Positions 38,834 to 46,862 of a DNA stretch of 64,000 bases are shown here, piece after piece. Positions within the stretch are counted from its first letter, which is position 1. Every line of letters starts with the position of its first letter. The notes beneath the pieces are model-generated. The model was given only the letters and a program-made list of their open reading frames with translations. It made no database searches and was not told the DNA's origin. Source of the DNA: a virus. The translations under genes and the position numbers were made by a program. The stretch spans positions 17,006 to 81,005 of the IMG/VR virus record IMGVR_UViG_3300029908_000016; one strand, written 5' to 3'.

Positions 38834-39898
38834 ATGAAATTTGCTTTTAAAGAACAGCGGTCGATTGTTGAAAAGTCTATAGAACGAGTATTCGCATTAT
38901 TGTCAAACAATCCTTATAGTAAACCTACACTTTATCTATCTGGCCCAATGTCTGGTAAGCCTGACCATAACTTTCCAGAGTTTAATCGGTTGGCTAAACA
39001 TTTCCGTGAGCAAGGGTTTTTCGTATTAAACCCAGCCGAGAATTTTGATGGTGTAACCAATCTTCCTTACGAAACACATTTTCTGGAAGATGTTGTATTG
39101 TTATTGTTTGCTACTCACATTTATATGCTGGATGGTTGGGAGACATCAAGAGGAGCTTATTGTGAATATCTGTTATCTCGTAGATTAAATCATATATTTG
39201 TTGATGTTAATGGATTACGCATTGACCCACCACCAGCTAGGGAAACCGCAAAGGATATTGCTACAACAGGATTTATTAATGTTTTAGAACCAAGTACCGA
39301 CAAGTTGACTAAGGATATAGCTGATGCAGTCAATAAACGTTTACGGGAATACGCCTTTCAAGAAAAGAAAAATGAACATGTTGAGAATACAATAACAACA
39401 GCTAATAAACAGTTTTTTAAGAATTGTAGTATTGAAGATTATGAAGTTTTCAATGCTAGGTTAAATAATCGGGTCAAAGAGTTATTGGTTGAAAACGAAA
39501 AGCTAAAAAAGGAAAGAGATGAATTTAAGAAGGCATTAGATGTAGCATTATTGGAAAATGTAGGTAATGCTTTATTGGAGATATCTGCTGTTTCTAAAGA
39601 GGAAGAGAAATCATTAGCTCAACAATCAATAGATATTGTTAATAAAGCTCGCTCTGCTCAATATGGTAATCCTAAAGATGATTTCTTAAGAACGGTAGGA
39701 ATGTTAAATTCATTAGGTTATCGTTTTGAGACACCTACAGGAGAGATTAAGAACTTAGATTGTTATGATTTTCCAATAATTATGAACGTTGTAAAATTAT
39801 CTAGATTGGTTCATACCATTAATAAAGAAACATTTCATAAGGATTCGGTATTAGATATTCATGGTTATATGAATACATTAGAAATGTTGTATAAGTAG
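38834..39898 (+). CDS. DUF4406 / DUF6378 fusion, nucleotide-metabolism type
   Basis: Residues about 30-125 match DUF4406, a nucleoside 2-deoxyribosyltransferase-like fold: TLYLSGPMSGKPDHNFPEFN, then GFFVLNPAENF and MLDGWETSRGAYCEY. A coiled linker (about 170-250) follows. The C-terminal 100 residues match DUF6378: NKARSAQYGNPKDDFLRTVG, MNVVKLSRLVH and KDSVLDIHGYMNTLEML. Both domains occur separately in phages near nucleotide genes. The fusion in one chain suggests joint handling of a (deoxy)nucleotide. The reaction is not established. Confidence 0.78.
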   Translation: MKFAFKEQRSIVEKSIERVFALLSNNPYSKPTLYLSGPMSGKPDHNFPEFNRLAKHFREQGFFVLNPAENFDGVTNLPYETHFLEDVVLLLFATHIYMLDGWETSRGAYCEYLLSRRLNHIFVDVNGLRIDPPPARETAKDIATTGFINVLEPSTDKLTKDIADAVNKRLREYAFQEKKNEHVENTITTANKQFFKNCSIEDYEVFNARLNNRVKELLVENEKLKKERDEFKKALDVALLENVGNALLEISAVSKEEEKSLAQQSIDIVNKARSAQYGNPKDDFLRTVGMLNSLGYRFETPTGEIKNLDCYDFPIIMNVVKLSRLVHTINKETFHKDSVLDIHGYMNTLEMLYK

Positions 39899-39944
39899 TA
39901 AATAACCTTGATTTCTACCCTTATGGTTAAGTTATAATTTGAGC

Positions 39945-40247
39945 ATGGCCAAATTGGACTTAACCAAGCTAAAGAAAATCAAGTCACATACTTTTGCAGG
40001 TAAAAAGTATAAGGTAAAAGTCAAATACCTTCCACCTGACCGGATGGCTCAATGTGATCATCCGGAAACAAAAGAAAAAGCCATTATTATCGATCCCCGA
40101 CATCACGAAGAAAGGGATTTACTAAAATCCCTTTTGGATGAATCTCTACATTGTTTTGATTTTCGAATTGAAAATGATGTTGTCGATAAATTTGCTTTGG
40201 ATATAGCAAATTTTTTAATTAGAGCAGGATTTGGATTAAAGAATTAA
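39945..40247 (+). CDS. Small protein with ExLHC motif (100 aa)
   Basis: Start taken at ATG 39945 (MAKLDLTKLKKIKSH). The sequence has PPDRMAQCDHPETKEKAIII and LLKSLLDESLHCFDF. The D-E-S-L-H stretch recalls H-E-x-x-H metallopeptidase-like phage proteins but lacks the first His, so zinc peptidase activity is doubtful. A TATAAT at 39934-39939 is so close that the message would be nearly leaderless. Confidence 0.6.
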   Translation: MAKLDLTKLKKIKSHTFAGKKYKVKVKYLPPDRMAQCDHPETKEKAIIIDPRHHEERDLLKSLLDESLHCFDFRIENDVVDKFALDIANFLIRAGFGLKN

Positions 40248-40474
40248 GCTTCTTCAAAAAACCGATTAACAGATTCAAGTTTTGAGTTTTCCAGAGATTC
40301 AAGCATTTCCATAATCTTATAATCTTCGGTATTGGATTTTTTACAAAGTTCAACAAACGATTGAATGAGTTCTTCGTCAGCAAATTTATAAAGACTACCG
40401 TTTGCTTTTTTCGTTAAATCCATAAATGAATGATAACATTGTTTTTTGTAAACACAACACAGACTTGTGGACAT
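40244..40474 (-). CDS. Hypothetical protein (up to 76 aa)
   Basis: It lies between + strand genes and converges on the gene at 39945 with a 4-base overlap. The second ATG (MDLTKKANGSLYKFADEELI, start 40423) is a likelier start than 40474, since the upstream part is Cys-rich and unlike a protein N-terminus. The rest is helical and acidic (VELCKKSNTEDYKIMEMLES). No family is recognised. Confidence 0.5.
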   Translation of the reverse strand: MSTSLCCVYKKQCYHSFMDLTKKANGSLYKFADEELIQSFVELCKKSNTEDYKIMEMLESLENSKLESVNRFFEEA

Positions 40475-40499
40475 TGCTAAAATACGCTAACTTTAAATA

Positions 40500-43466
40500 A
40501 TGTCCGATACTCATAAAGTTGTTCTCGATCATGGCAAGTTGGCAAAATCTCCAATTGATAAAAAATCCGATTATAGTTTTTTATCCCCTTCTTCGTTTTT
40601 CTCACCAACTACCAATTTGATTCCTCAGTTGTCAGGTATATCCGGTGGTCGTGTATTATTGGGGGACAAAGCTAGCCTACAGGCAATATCGTTAGTGCAC
40701 CGTGAAGCCCCTTTAGTCAAATCACGTAATGAAGAAACTGACGAATCATTTGTAAAAGAATATGCCAAACCAATGGCAGCTGTTTTTTCGAAAGTTAAGG
40801 GAAAGGTAAACAGTATAAAAGATAACATAATTATGGTTGGTGACACTCCACACCATATTTACGACAATTTCCTGACGGGACATAAAAGCTTCATTCATCA
40901 TGAGCCGATTGTAAAAGTTGGAGATGAGGTTAAAGAAGGTGATTTATTAGCCAAAAGTAACTTTACAGATTCCCACGGTAATTTGGCGTTGGGAGTCAAT
41001 TTAACAACTGCTGTCATGCCTTATCGTTCTTCGAATTACGAAGATGCGTATGTTATTACCGAGGCAGGTGCTAAGAAACTGGCAGGTGAGCAAATGATTC
41101 CCCTGACGGTTGAAAAGGAAAGAGGGCTGGATTTCAATAAGAATAAATATATTTCGTTGTTCCCCAATAAATACGTCAATTCTCAACTTGAAAATGTTGA
41201 TTCTGATGGTGTGATTAAAAAGGGTACAACGGTAAAGAACGGTGACCCGTTGCTTTTGAGCTTCGAACCCAGAACATTGAGAACGACCGATGCGCAGCTT
41301 GGTAATATTTCAGGTATATTAAAGAACGCATTTTCTGATCGTTCACAAAAATGGGAATATGATTCTCCGGGTGAAGTAATGGATGTGGCAAAGACTAATA
41401 AATTGGTCACGATTACTATAAAAACGAGAAGACCGATATCAGTGGCAGACAAGCTATCCGTAAGTGCTGGTGCAAAAGGTGTGGTTGGCGCGATACTATC
41501 GGATAGTCAATCCCCAGTAACGAAAGATGGAAAACCAGTAGATATTATCTTGAATTCCATGTCCGTTGTTTCGCGGGTAGCTCCAGGGTTGTTAACATCG
41601 ATAGCTTTAGGTAAAGTTGCTCAAAAAACTGGTAGAGCACTATCTATTAATGGCTTTGATGAAAAGTCGAATATTGATAATGCACAAAAGATATTAAAAG
41701 AAAACGGCTTGCATGAAATGGAGGATATTTATGATCCACTATCAAACAAGCATTTGAACGTAATGGTGGGACCAATGTACGTTACTCGCCTACATCATAT
41801 ATCGGAAGATAAAGCCTCAAGTAGAGGGCAGGGAGGCAGTTACGATATCAATATGCAACCTGCAAAAGTATCAGGAGGTGATAAGAGTAAACGACTAGGT
41901 AATCTAGGTACGAATATTTTAATATCTAGAAACATGCGTCATGTTCTCGAAGACGCAGGAACAATACGGGGAACAAAAAATGATGAATATTGGCGTAAAT
42001 TGAAATTAGGTGAAGATTTACCAAATCCAGAAGTTCCATTTATTTTCAATAAATTTATTTCTCATCTTGAAGGAGCAGGTATAAAAGTACAACGGGATGG
42101 TACTCGGTTTAATGTACTACCTCAAACAAATAAGGATGTTGAAAATTTATCAAAAGCAGAGATTGAAAATGCTAATATATATAAATTAAAAGCTGGTGAA
42201 TTGATACCTGAGGAGGGAGGTTTATTTGATGTTAATAAAGTAGGTATTGGAGGAGATAACTATACACATATTAATTTGAAGTACCCGGTTATTAATCCAA
42301 TTACTGAGGATTATATTCGTAAGACCTTAAATATCACAAAAGATAAATTTAATGATCTGGTAGGCAAAGGACAATTGATCGATTTATTAAAGTCAATCAA
42401 CTTAGATAGTAAAATCAAAGAATTAGAAAAAGATATTAAATCGGCTAGAAAATCAGACAGGGATAATAAACTAAAGGTCTTGGCTTTTCTTAAAAATCTA
42501 AAGAACAATAACATTGATCTTAAAGATTTGATCATCAATAAAATACCGGTAATACCTGCAAAATTTCGTCCACTGGTTGTACAAGGAGGAAGAGTAATAT
42601 CATCTGGTGTTAATGAGTTATACAGAGATTTAATGTTAGTGAATCAAAGCACTGACGGATTGCCAGAAGATATAGCTGAAGGAGTCAGGCGCAAACAATA
42701 CGATGGAGTAAAAGCTGTTTATGGATTAGGTAGCCCAATTTCTACAAGAAATGAAAAAAAGAATTTTAAAGGATTATTGGCATCTGCTTTAGGCTTACAA
42801 GGAGGCTCAGCTAAAGGTAGTATGTTCCAATCAAAGGTTGTCAATAAACCTTTGGATCTAACTGGTAGGGCAGTCTTAACTACGGATTCAAATTTGGATA
42901 TTGATGAAGTATCTTTACCTCATGAAGCTGTTTGGAAAAGTTATAGCCCTTTTGTAATTCGTCGATTAGTACAATCAGGGTTACCCGCTGTACATGCAAA
43001 AGAATATGTTGAAAATAAACATCCTATTGCAAGGGAGCATTTATTGGATGAATTAAAGGATCGACCGATTAATGTTATTCGTGATCCTCAAATTGCCTTA
43101 CATTCAAGTCAGGGGTTTTTTGTTAAGATGAATTCCGATCCAAAAGATACGTCGATTAAGTTGAATCCCCTTCTTAGTAAAGGATTCGCATACGATCTTG
43201 ATGGAGATGCGTTAACATACTTCGTACCTTCTAGTGAGAAAGCCAAGGATGAAATTAAGAACAAAATGCTACCATCCAAAAATCTACTTTTTCCTAGAAA
43301 TTTTGGGCCTGCCTATATACCTTCCAATGAATCCGCTTTAGGTTTATATCAGGCTTCTACACTGAATAATAAGAATAATCCCAGAAAATTTAATAACGTA
43401 GACGAAGTGAGGAAGGCTTATGAAAAAGGAGAGTTGCATCTAGGCGATAATGTATTATTGTCTTAG
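40500..43466 (+). CDS. RNA polymerase beta (C-terminal)-beta' (N-terminal) fusion
   Basis: The 988-residue protein holds two polymerase halves. Residues 1-380 match RpoB: TNLIPQLSGISGGRVLLGDK (S-L-I-P-F-L-x-H-x-D-A-N-R-A-L-M-G), APLV, SNYEDAYVITE (N-F-E-D-(S/A)-I-L-(V/I)-S-E), ADKLSVSAGAKG with Lys318 and Lys326 at the 8-residue spacing of the two active-site lysines, and DGKPVDIILNSMSVVSR. The second half matches RpoC: LQGGSAKGSMFQSKVVNKPL, LTGRAVL (G-R-S-V-I), and YDLDGDALTYFVP with DLDGD at 899-903 (catalytic DFDGD). It ends where E. coli beta' is near residue 550. The beta' clamp/zinc N-terminus is much reduced. A homing endonuclease gene follows at once. Confidence 0.9.
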   Translation: MSDTHKVVLDHGKLAKSPIDKKSDYSFLSPSSFFSPTTNLIPQLSGISGGRVLLGDKASLQAISLVHREAPLVKSRNEETDESFVKEYAKPMAAVFSKVKGKVNSIKDNIIMVGDTPHHIYDNFLTGHKSFIHHEPIVKVGDEVKEGDLLAKSNFTDSHGNLALGVNLTTAVMPYRSSNYEDAYVITEAGAKKLAGEQMIPLTVEKERGLDFNKNKYISLFPNKYVNSQLENVDSDGVIKKGTTVKNGDPLLLSFEPRTLRTTDAQLGNISGILKNAFSDRSQKWEYDSPGEVMDVAKTNKLVTITIKTRRPISVADKLSVSAGAKGVVGAILSDSQSPVTKDGKPVDIILNSMSVVSRVAPGLLTSIALGKVAQKTGRALSINGFDEKSNIDNAQKILKENGLHEMEDIYDPLSNKHLNVMVGPMYVTRLHHISEDKASSRGQGGSYDINMQPAKVSGGDKSKRLGNLGTNILISRNMRHVLEDAGTIRGTKNDEYWRKLKLGEDLPNPEVPFIFNKFISHLEGAGIKVQRDGTRFNVLPQTNKDVENLSKAEIENANIYKLKAGELIPEEGGLFDVNKVGIGGDNYTHINLKYPVINPITEDYIRKTLNITKDKFNDLVGKGQLIDLLKSINLDSKIKELEKDIKSARKSDRDNKLKVLAFLKNLKNNNIDLKDLIINKIPVIPAKFRPLVVQGGRVISSGVNELYRDLMLVNQSTDGLPEDIAEGVRRKQYDGVKAVYGLGSPISTRNEKKNFKGLLASALGLQGGSAKGSMFQSKVVNKPLDLTGRAVLTTDSNLDIDEVSLPHEAVWKSYSPFVIRRLVQSGLPAVHAKEYVENKHPIAREHLLDELKDRPINVIRDPQIALHSSQGFFVKMNSDPKDTSIKLNPLLSKGFAYDLDGDALTYFVPSSEKAKDEIKNKMLPSKNLLFPRNFGPAYIPSNESALGLYQASTLNNKNNPRKFNNVDEVRKAYEKGELHLGDNVLLS

Positions 43467-43470
43467 TTAT

Positions 43471-45108
43471 ATGATTAGAAACGATTTAACAAAAGAAAAA
43501 TATGGTTATGTTTTTTCTGATCTAGGTAAATATTCAAGAAATTTTTTAATTTTCCAATGCGACTCTTGTGGGGAAATTATCGAAAAAATTCGAAAAAATT
43601 TTAGAAAGTGGTTTACACTTGAAGATAAGGCTTTCTGTACTAAATGTATGGCAGCGGCCAGAGAGTATGGAATAGCTAAAAAATATACTTCTTACGAAGA
43701 ATACTTAAATACAAGACATCAAAATTTAAAAAAGAATAATTTAGCTAAATATGGAGTAGAAAATGTTTCCCAGTTATCGGAAATTAAGGAAAAAAAGGTA
43801 AATACTTTTTTAAAAAATTATAATCATACCTCCTATATACAATCCGAAGAAGGCAAAAAACATAGAGAAGCAAGACTTTTGGAAGTTTACGGGGTTAAAA
43901 ATTGCTCTCAAAGTGATGTGATAAAAGACAAAAAAGAAAAAACTTTTCTAAATAGATACAACGTTAAAAATATTTTTCAAGATGAGGCGATCAAACAAAA
44001 TATACAAAAATATTTTTTAGATAATTATAATGTCGTAAATCCTAGTCAAATACCTGAAGTACAGAATAAAAAAGAAATATCCTGTTTAAAGAGTACGGGT
44101 TATAAACATAATTTCATAAATCCTGTTATAAGAGAAAAGTCTAGAAAAGGTTGTCTGGCTACAGGTCGTTGGAAATTTCCTGAAGAAGGTTATGTTAAGA
44201 AAATTGCCGAGGAAAAAGGTATAAGTACTGAGACTTTTTATAGTTTTGTCAGAAGATTCGGTGTCGAGCAATTCGAGGAAAGTTTTCGACTGCGAATGAC
44301 AAAAATCGAATTTGTCGTTAAGCAATTTTTAGAGAGTCTCAAGATGCCTTATATATTTAATAAGAGAATAACTACAGATTGCAACCCTAACAAAAATAAG
44401 AAATTTAGTAGACCTGATTTTATCGTACCTAGTAACAGGGTAATTATAGAATGTGATGGTTTATTTTGGCATTGTGATAAATTTAGAGATAAAGATTATC
44501 ATGTTGATCGCAGAAAATATTTTGTTGATAATAATTATTTTCCGTTATTCTTTAGAGAACATGAAATTTTACATCATCAAAAAATTGTCGAATCCATCAT
44601 TAAAAATAGATTAAATTTAATTACAAATAGAATATTTGCCCGAAAGACTACTTTAAAGGTAGTTGAATTCGAAGAAGCAAAATTGTTTTTTACAAATAAT
44701 CATTTGATGGGTAAGGGGTTGGGTGAAACATTGGGCCTTTATTCTAACGACCGCCTAGTGTTAGCCATGCAATATAGATGGAAAAATAAACAAGATAGGT
44801 TGCTAGAGATATCGAGGCTTTGCCCTCTGATAGACCATTCGATTATAGGCGGATATTCCAAATTATTAAAATTTCTGATAAAGTTAGAACACCCCAAACA
44901 AGTTGTTAATTTTATAGATAAAAGATATGGTGATGGTAATTACTTATCGCAATTCGGGTTTGTAAAGGAGTCAGAGTTCATCAGTTTTCAATGGACTGAT
45001 TTTATACATACTTTTCATCGTATGAAGTATCCTTCTAATTCCGGTTATGATAACGGGTTGTATAAGATTTGGGATTGTGGTCAAGCCAAATATGTACTAA
45101 CGTTGTAA
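43471..45108 (+). CDS. VSR/PDDEXK-type homing endonuclease
   Basis: Start placed at 43471 (MIRNDLTKEKYGYVF), just after the polymerase stop; an ATG at 43450 would overlap it. The 545-residue protein has a zinc ribbon (FQCDSCGEII, FCTKCMAAA), several Y-G-V or Y-N-V repeats (AKYGVENVSQLSEIKEK), a nuclease core (FSRPDFIVPSNRVIIECDGL, FWHCDKF, then DNNYFPLFFREHEI) and a C-terminal domain ending YKIWDCGQAKYV. It is clearly a relative of the endonuclease at 28453. It lies exactly between the two coding parts of beta'. Confidence 0.85.
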   Translation: MIRNDLTKEKYGYVFSDLGKYSRNFLIFQCDSCGEIIEKIRKNFRKWFTLEDKAFCTKCMAAAREYGIAKKYTSYEEYLNTRHQNLKKNNLAKYGVENVSQLSEIKEKKVNTFLKNYNHTSYIQSEEGKKHREARLLEVYGVKNCSQSDVIKDKKEKTFLNRYNVKNIFQDEAIKQNIQKYFLDNYNVVNPSQIPEVQNKKEISCLKSTGYKHNFINPVIREKSRKGCLATGRWKFPEEGYVKKIAEEKGISTETFYSFVRRFGVEQFEESFRLRMTKIEFVVKQFLESLKMPYIFNKRITTDCNPNKNKKFSRPDFIVPSNRVIIECDGLFWHCDKFRDKDYHVDRRKYFVDNNYFPLFFREHEILHHQKIVESIIKNRLNLITNRIFARKTTLKVVEFEEAKLFFTNNHLMGKGLGETLGLYSNDRLVLAMQYRWKNKQDRLLEISRLCPLIDHSIIGGYSKLLKFLIKLEHPKQVVNFIDKRYGDGNYLSQFGFVKESEFISFQWTDFIHTFHRMKYPSNSGYDNGLYKIWDCGQAKYVLTL

Positions 45109-45113
45109 GAGAT

Positions 45114-45392
45114 ATGCTTTATTCAGAATGGAACGAAAAGACGATTGAGGAGCGCACGACGCTTCTTCGTTCTTGGTTACATGAACTGATTGAGTTGAAT
45201 AAAAATATCGCTAATCCCATATCTGAATATTATACTAAACATAGGCGTCGAACTGTTTTGCGAAAGAATATTCGCGAGGTTTCCAGCTATATGAGATTGA
45301 ATTACAGACCCGAAGAAATTATTTACGAAGAAGAGCAAGAAGACAATTCACGAAAAAAAGAATATGCAAAAAATATCCCAAATTTTAGATGA
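45114..45392 (+). CDS. Hypothetical helical protein (92 aa)
   Basis: Start placed at 45114 (MLYSEWNEKTIEERTTLLRS), 5 bases after the endonuclease. It is basic and helical with YTKHRRRTVLRKNIREVSSY and an acidic tail region (IIYEEEQEDNS). It overlaps the next gene by 29 bases. No family is recognised. Confidence 0.6.
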   Translation: MLYSEWNEKTIEERTTLLRSWLHELIELNKNIANPISEYYTKHRRRTVLRKNIREVSSYMRLNYRPEEIIYEEEQEDNSRKKEYAKNIPNFR

Positions 45393-46056
45393 GATCGATA
45401 ACCTAAAAAAGGTTGCGTTCATTCCTAATCCCCAGATATCAAATCCTCAAGCAAACCCTGAATTAGGACAAGCTTATCAACAAGTTGAACAGATGGCGCA
45501 AGGATTGCCTCCTCAAGCGCAACAGCAATTGCAGCAACAGTTACAACAGCTTCAACAATTACCACCTGACCAACAGCAGCAGGCTTTACAGCAATTAGCT
45601 CAACAAGTGCAGCAAGCGACTGCCCAATCGCAAGGTGGGAGTCAGGGAGCACCAGGTCAAGGTCAATCACAAGCTGGCGATCCAAGTACTCCACCTCAAG
45701 AAAGTGGGCAACCTAGTTCTGGTGGAGGTAATGATCCTGGAGCTTCTAATCTTTCTTCTTTAGATAGCCAGCAAATTACTTTGACTTTATCTGATTTGTT
45801 AAACCTGGTTTCAGGCGGAAAACATTCGAAAACGACCGCCGCCATTCATGGTTCTAAACGTGATGCGGAATTACAATCTCAAATGCTTGAATTAAAGCAT
45901 AAAGAGAAGGTGGAAGATTATAATAAGAAACAGCAAGAAAAAGAATTACAGGAACAGCAGCAACAAGCCATGGCTCAACAACAGGCTTCCGCTGGTAATG
46001 TTGGAGGAGGCGGAATTTATCCTGGTGGTATGAACGGTCAAACACCTCAGCCATGA
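45364..46056 (+). CDS. Gln/Pro-rich virion-type protein (230 aa)
   Basis: The N-terminus MQKISQILDEIDNLKKVAF is followed by a long Gln/Pro/Leu region (QQQLQQLQQLPPDQQQQALQ), a Gly/Ser/Pro linker, a short folded part (DSQQITLTLSDLLNLVSGG) and a charged helix with a Gln-rich, Gly-rich end. Such composition is typical of scaffold-like or internal virion proteins. Located between the two beta' coding parts. Confidence 0.6.
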   Translation: MQKISQILDEIDNLKKVAFIPNPQISNPQANPELGQAYQQVEQMAQGLPPQAQQQLQQQLQQLQQLPPDQQQQALQQLAQQVQQATAQSQGGSQGAPGQGQSQAGDPSTPPQESGQPSSGGGNDPGASNLSSLDSQQITLTLSDLLNLVSGGKHSKTTAAIHGSKRDAELQSQMLELKHKEKVEDYNKKQQEKELQEQQQQAMAQQQASAGNVGGGGIYPGGMNGQTPQP

Positions 46057-46862
46057 CAATAATGAATCTCGATCCTCTATCTACATTCCTTGAGAAAGAA
46101 GGGAGTGATAAAGCTTTGGCTTTGAAAGAGGATATAGATAACTTACCCATTAAAGTCTACCACGGTTCTCCTAAGCCTCATTTAAAAGAATTGTATAAAG
46201 GTAGTTATGTAACAACAGATCCTTCCATTGCTCATAAGATGGGAAGGTTCTACAAATCAACAGGTAAAACTTGGAAAGATGATGATTTAGCAGAACGTTA
46301 TGGTTTTACACCAGACATTAAGTTTAAAGAAGGAAGAGAACCTGACGGTGAACCTACTGTATATGAGGGAGAAATTCATAAAAAAGATATTGATTTTTTA
46401 AACAATCCACACGAGCATAAGACTCTAATTCCTATCCCTATTAAAATATATAAGATGAATAAGACTTCTTCTGCTCATTTTGCCGATGTGAAATTTTCCA
46501 GTTTACCTTCCAAGACTCAGGAAGATATTAAAAGATTTGCTAGTGATATTACCGACGATACATTATTGATTCATGCAGGTTATGTGATTAAAGAATTACT
46601 CCCGATGGTAGATAAACATAACTTCGATCAAGCTGAGAAACATATTAAGGATACTAAGATTGATGAGAAAGAATTTTATAAATTACTTCCTTCTAAGTAT
46701 ATTTTGATTAAAGATAATAAGATAATTGATGGCCACCATTACGTGGCAAAGGCTCGTAAACTTGGCGTTACATGTTCCTTAAATGTACTGGATTTAACAC
46801 CTATACGTTTTCAGAAAAAAGCTGCGAATCTATGGGAAGTATTAAAGAATAGGATTTCTTAA
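46053..46862 (+). CDS. ADP-ribosyltransferase-like and ParB-like two-domain protein
   Basis: Residues about 30-135 show IKVYHGSPKPHLKELYKGSY, then VTTDPSIAHKMGRFY and TVYEGEIHKKDIDF. An H-G-S strand, a (Y/F)-x-T-x-D strand with following A-x-x, and a late E resemble the ART fold of phage polyvalent proteins. The C-terminal half has SKYILIKDNKIIDGHHYVAK and ARKLGVTCSLNVL, the ParB-like nuclease/CTPase N-terminal core (G-H-H-R-x-x-A). Both calls are from short motifs. Its neighbours are RNA polymerase fragments, so a role in modifying polymerase is possible. Its last base is the first base of the next gene. Confidence 0.5.
   Translation: MTIMNLDPLSTFLEKEGSDKALALKEDIDNLPIKVYHGSPKPHLKELYKGSYVTTDPSIAHKMGRFYKSTGKTWKDDDLAERYGFTPDIKFKEGREPDGEPTVYEGEIHKKDIDFLNNPHEHKTLIPIPIKIYKMNKTSSAHFADVKFSSLPSKTQEDIKRFASDITDDTLLIHAGYVIKELLPMVDKHNFDQAEKHIKDTKIDEKEFYKLLPSKYILIKDNKIIDGHHYVAKARKLGVTCSLNVLDLTPIRFQKKAANLWEVLKNRIS

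Noticed and set aside
39945-40247. Zinc metallopeptidase call for the ExLHC protein
   Set aside because: The first His of HExxH is missing and no third ligand is obvious; the fold may be related but activity is not supported.
43467-46861. Group I or II intron between the two beta' coding parts
   Set aside because: The interval contains an intact endonuclease gene and three more complete genes, and each beta' part has its own start and stop. A split into separate proteins is simpler.
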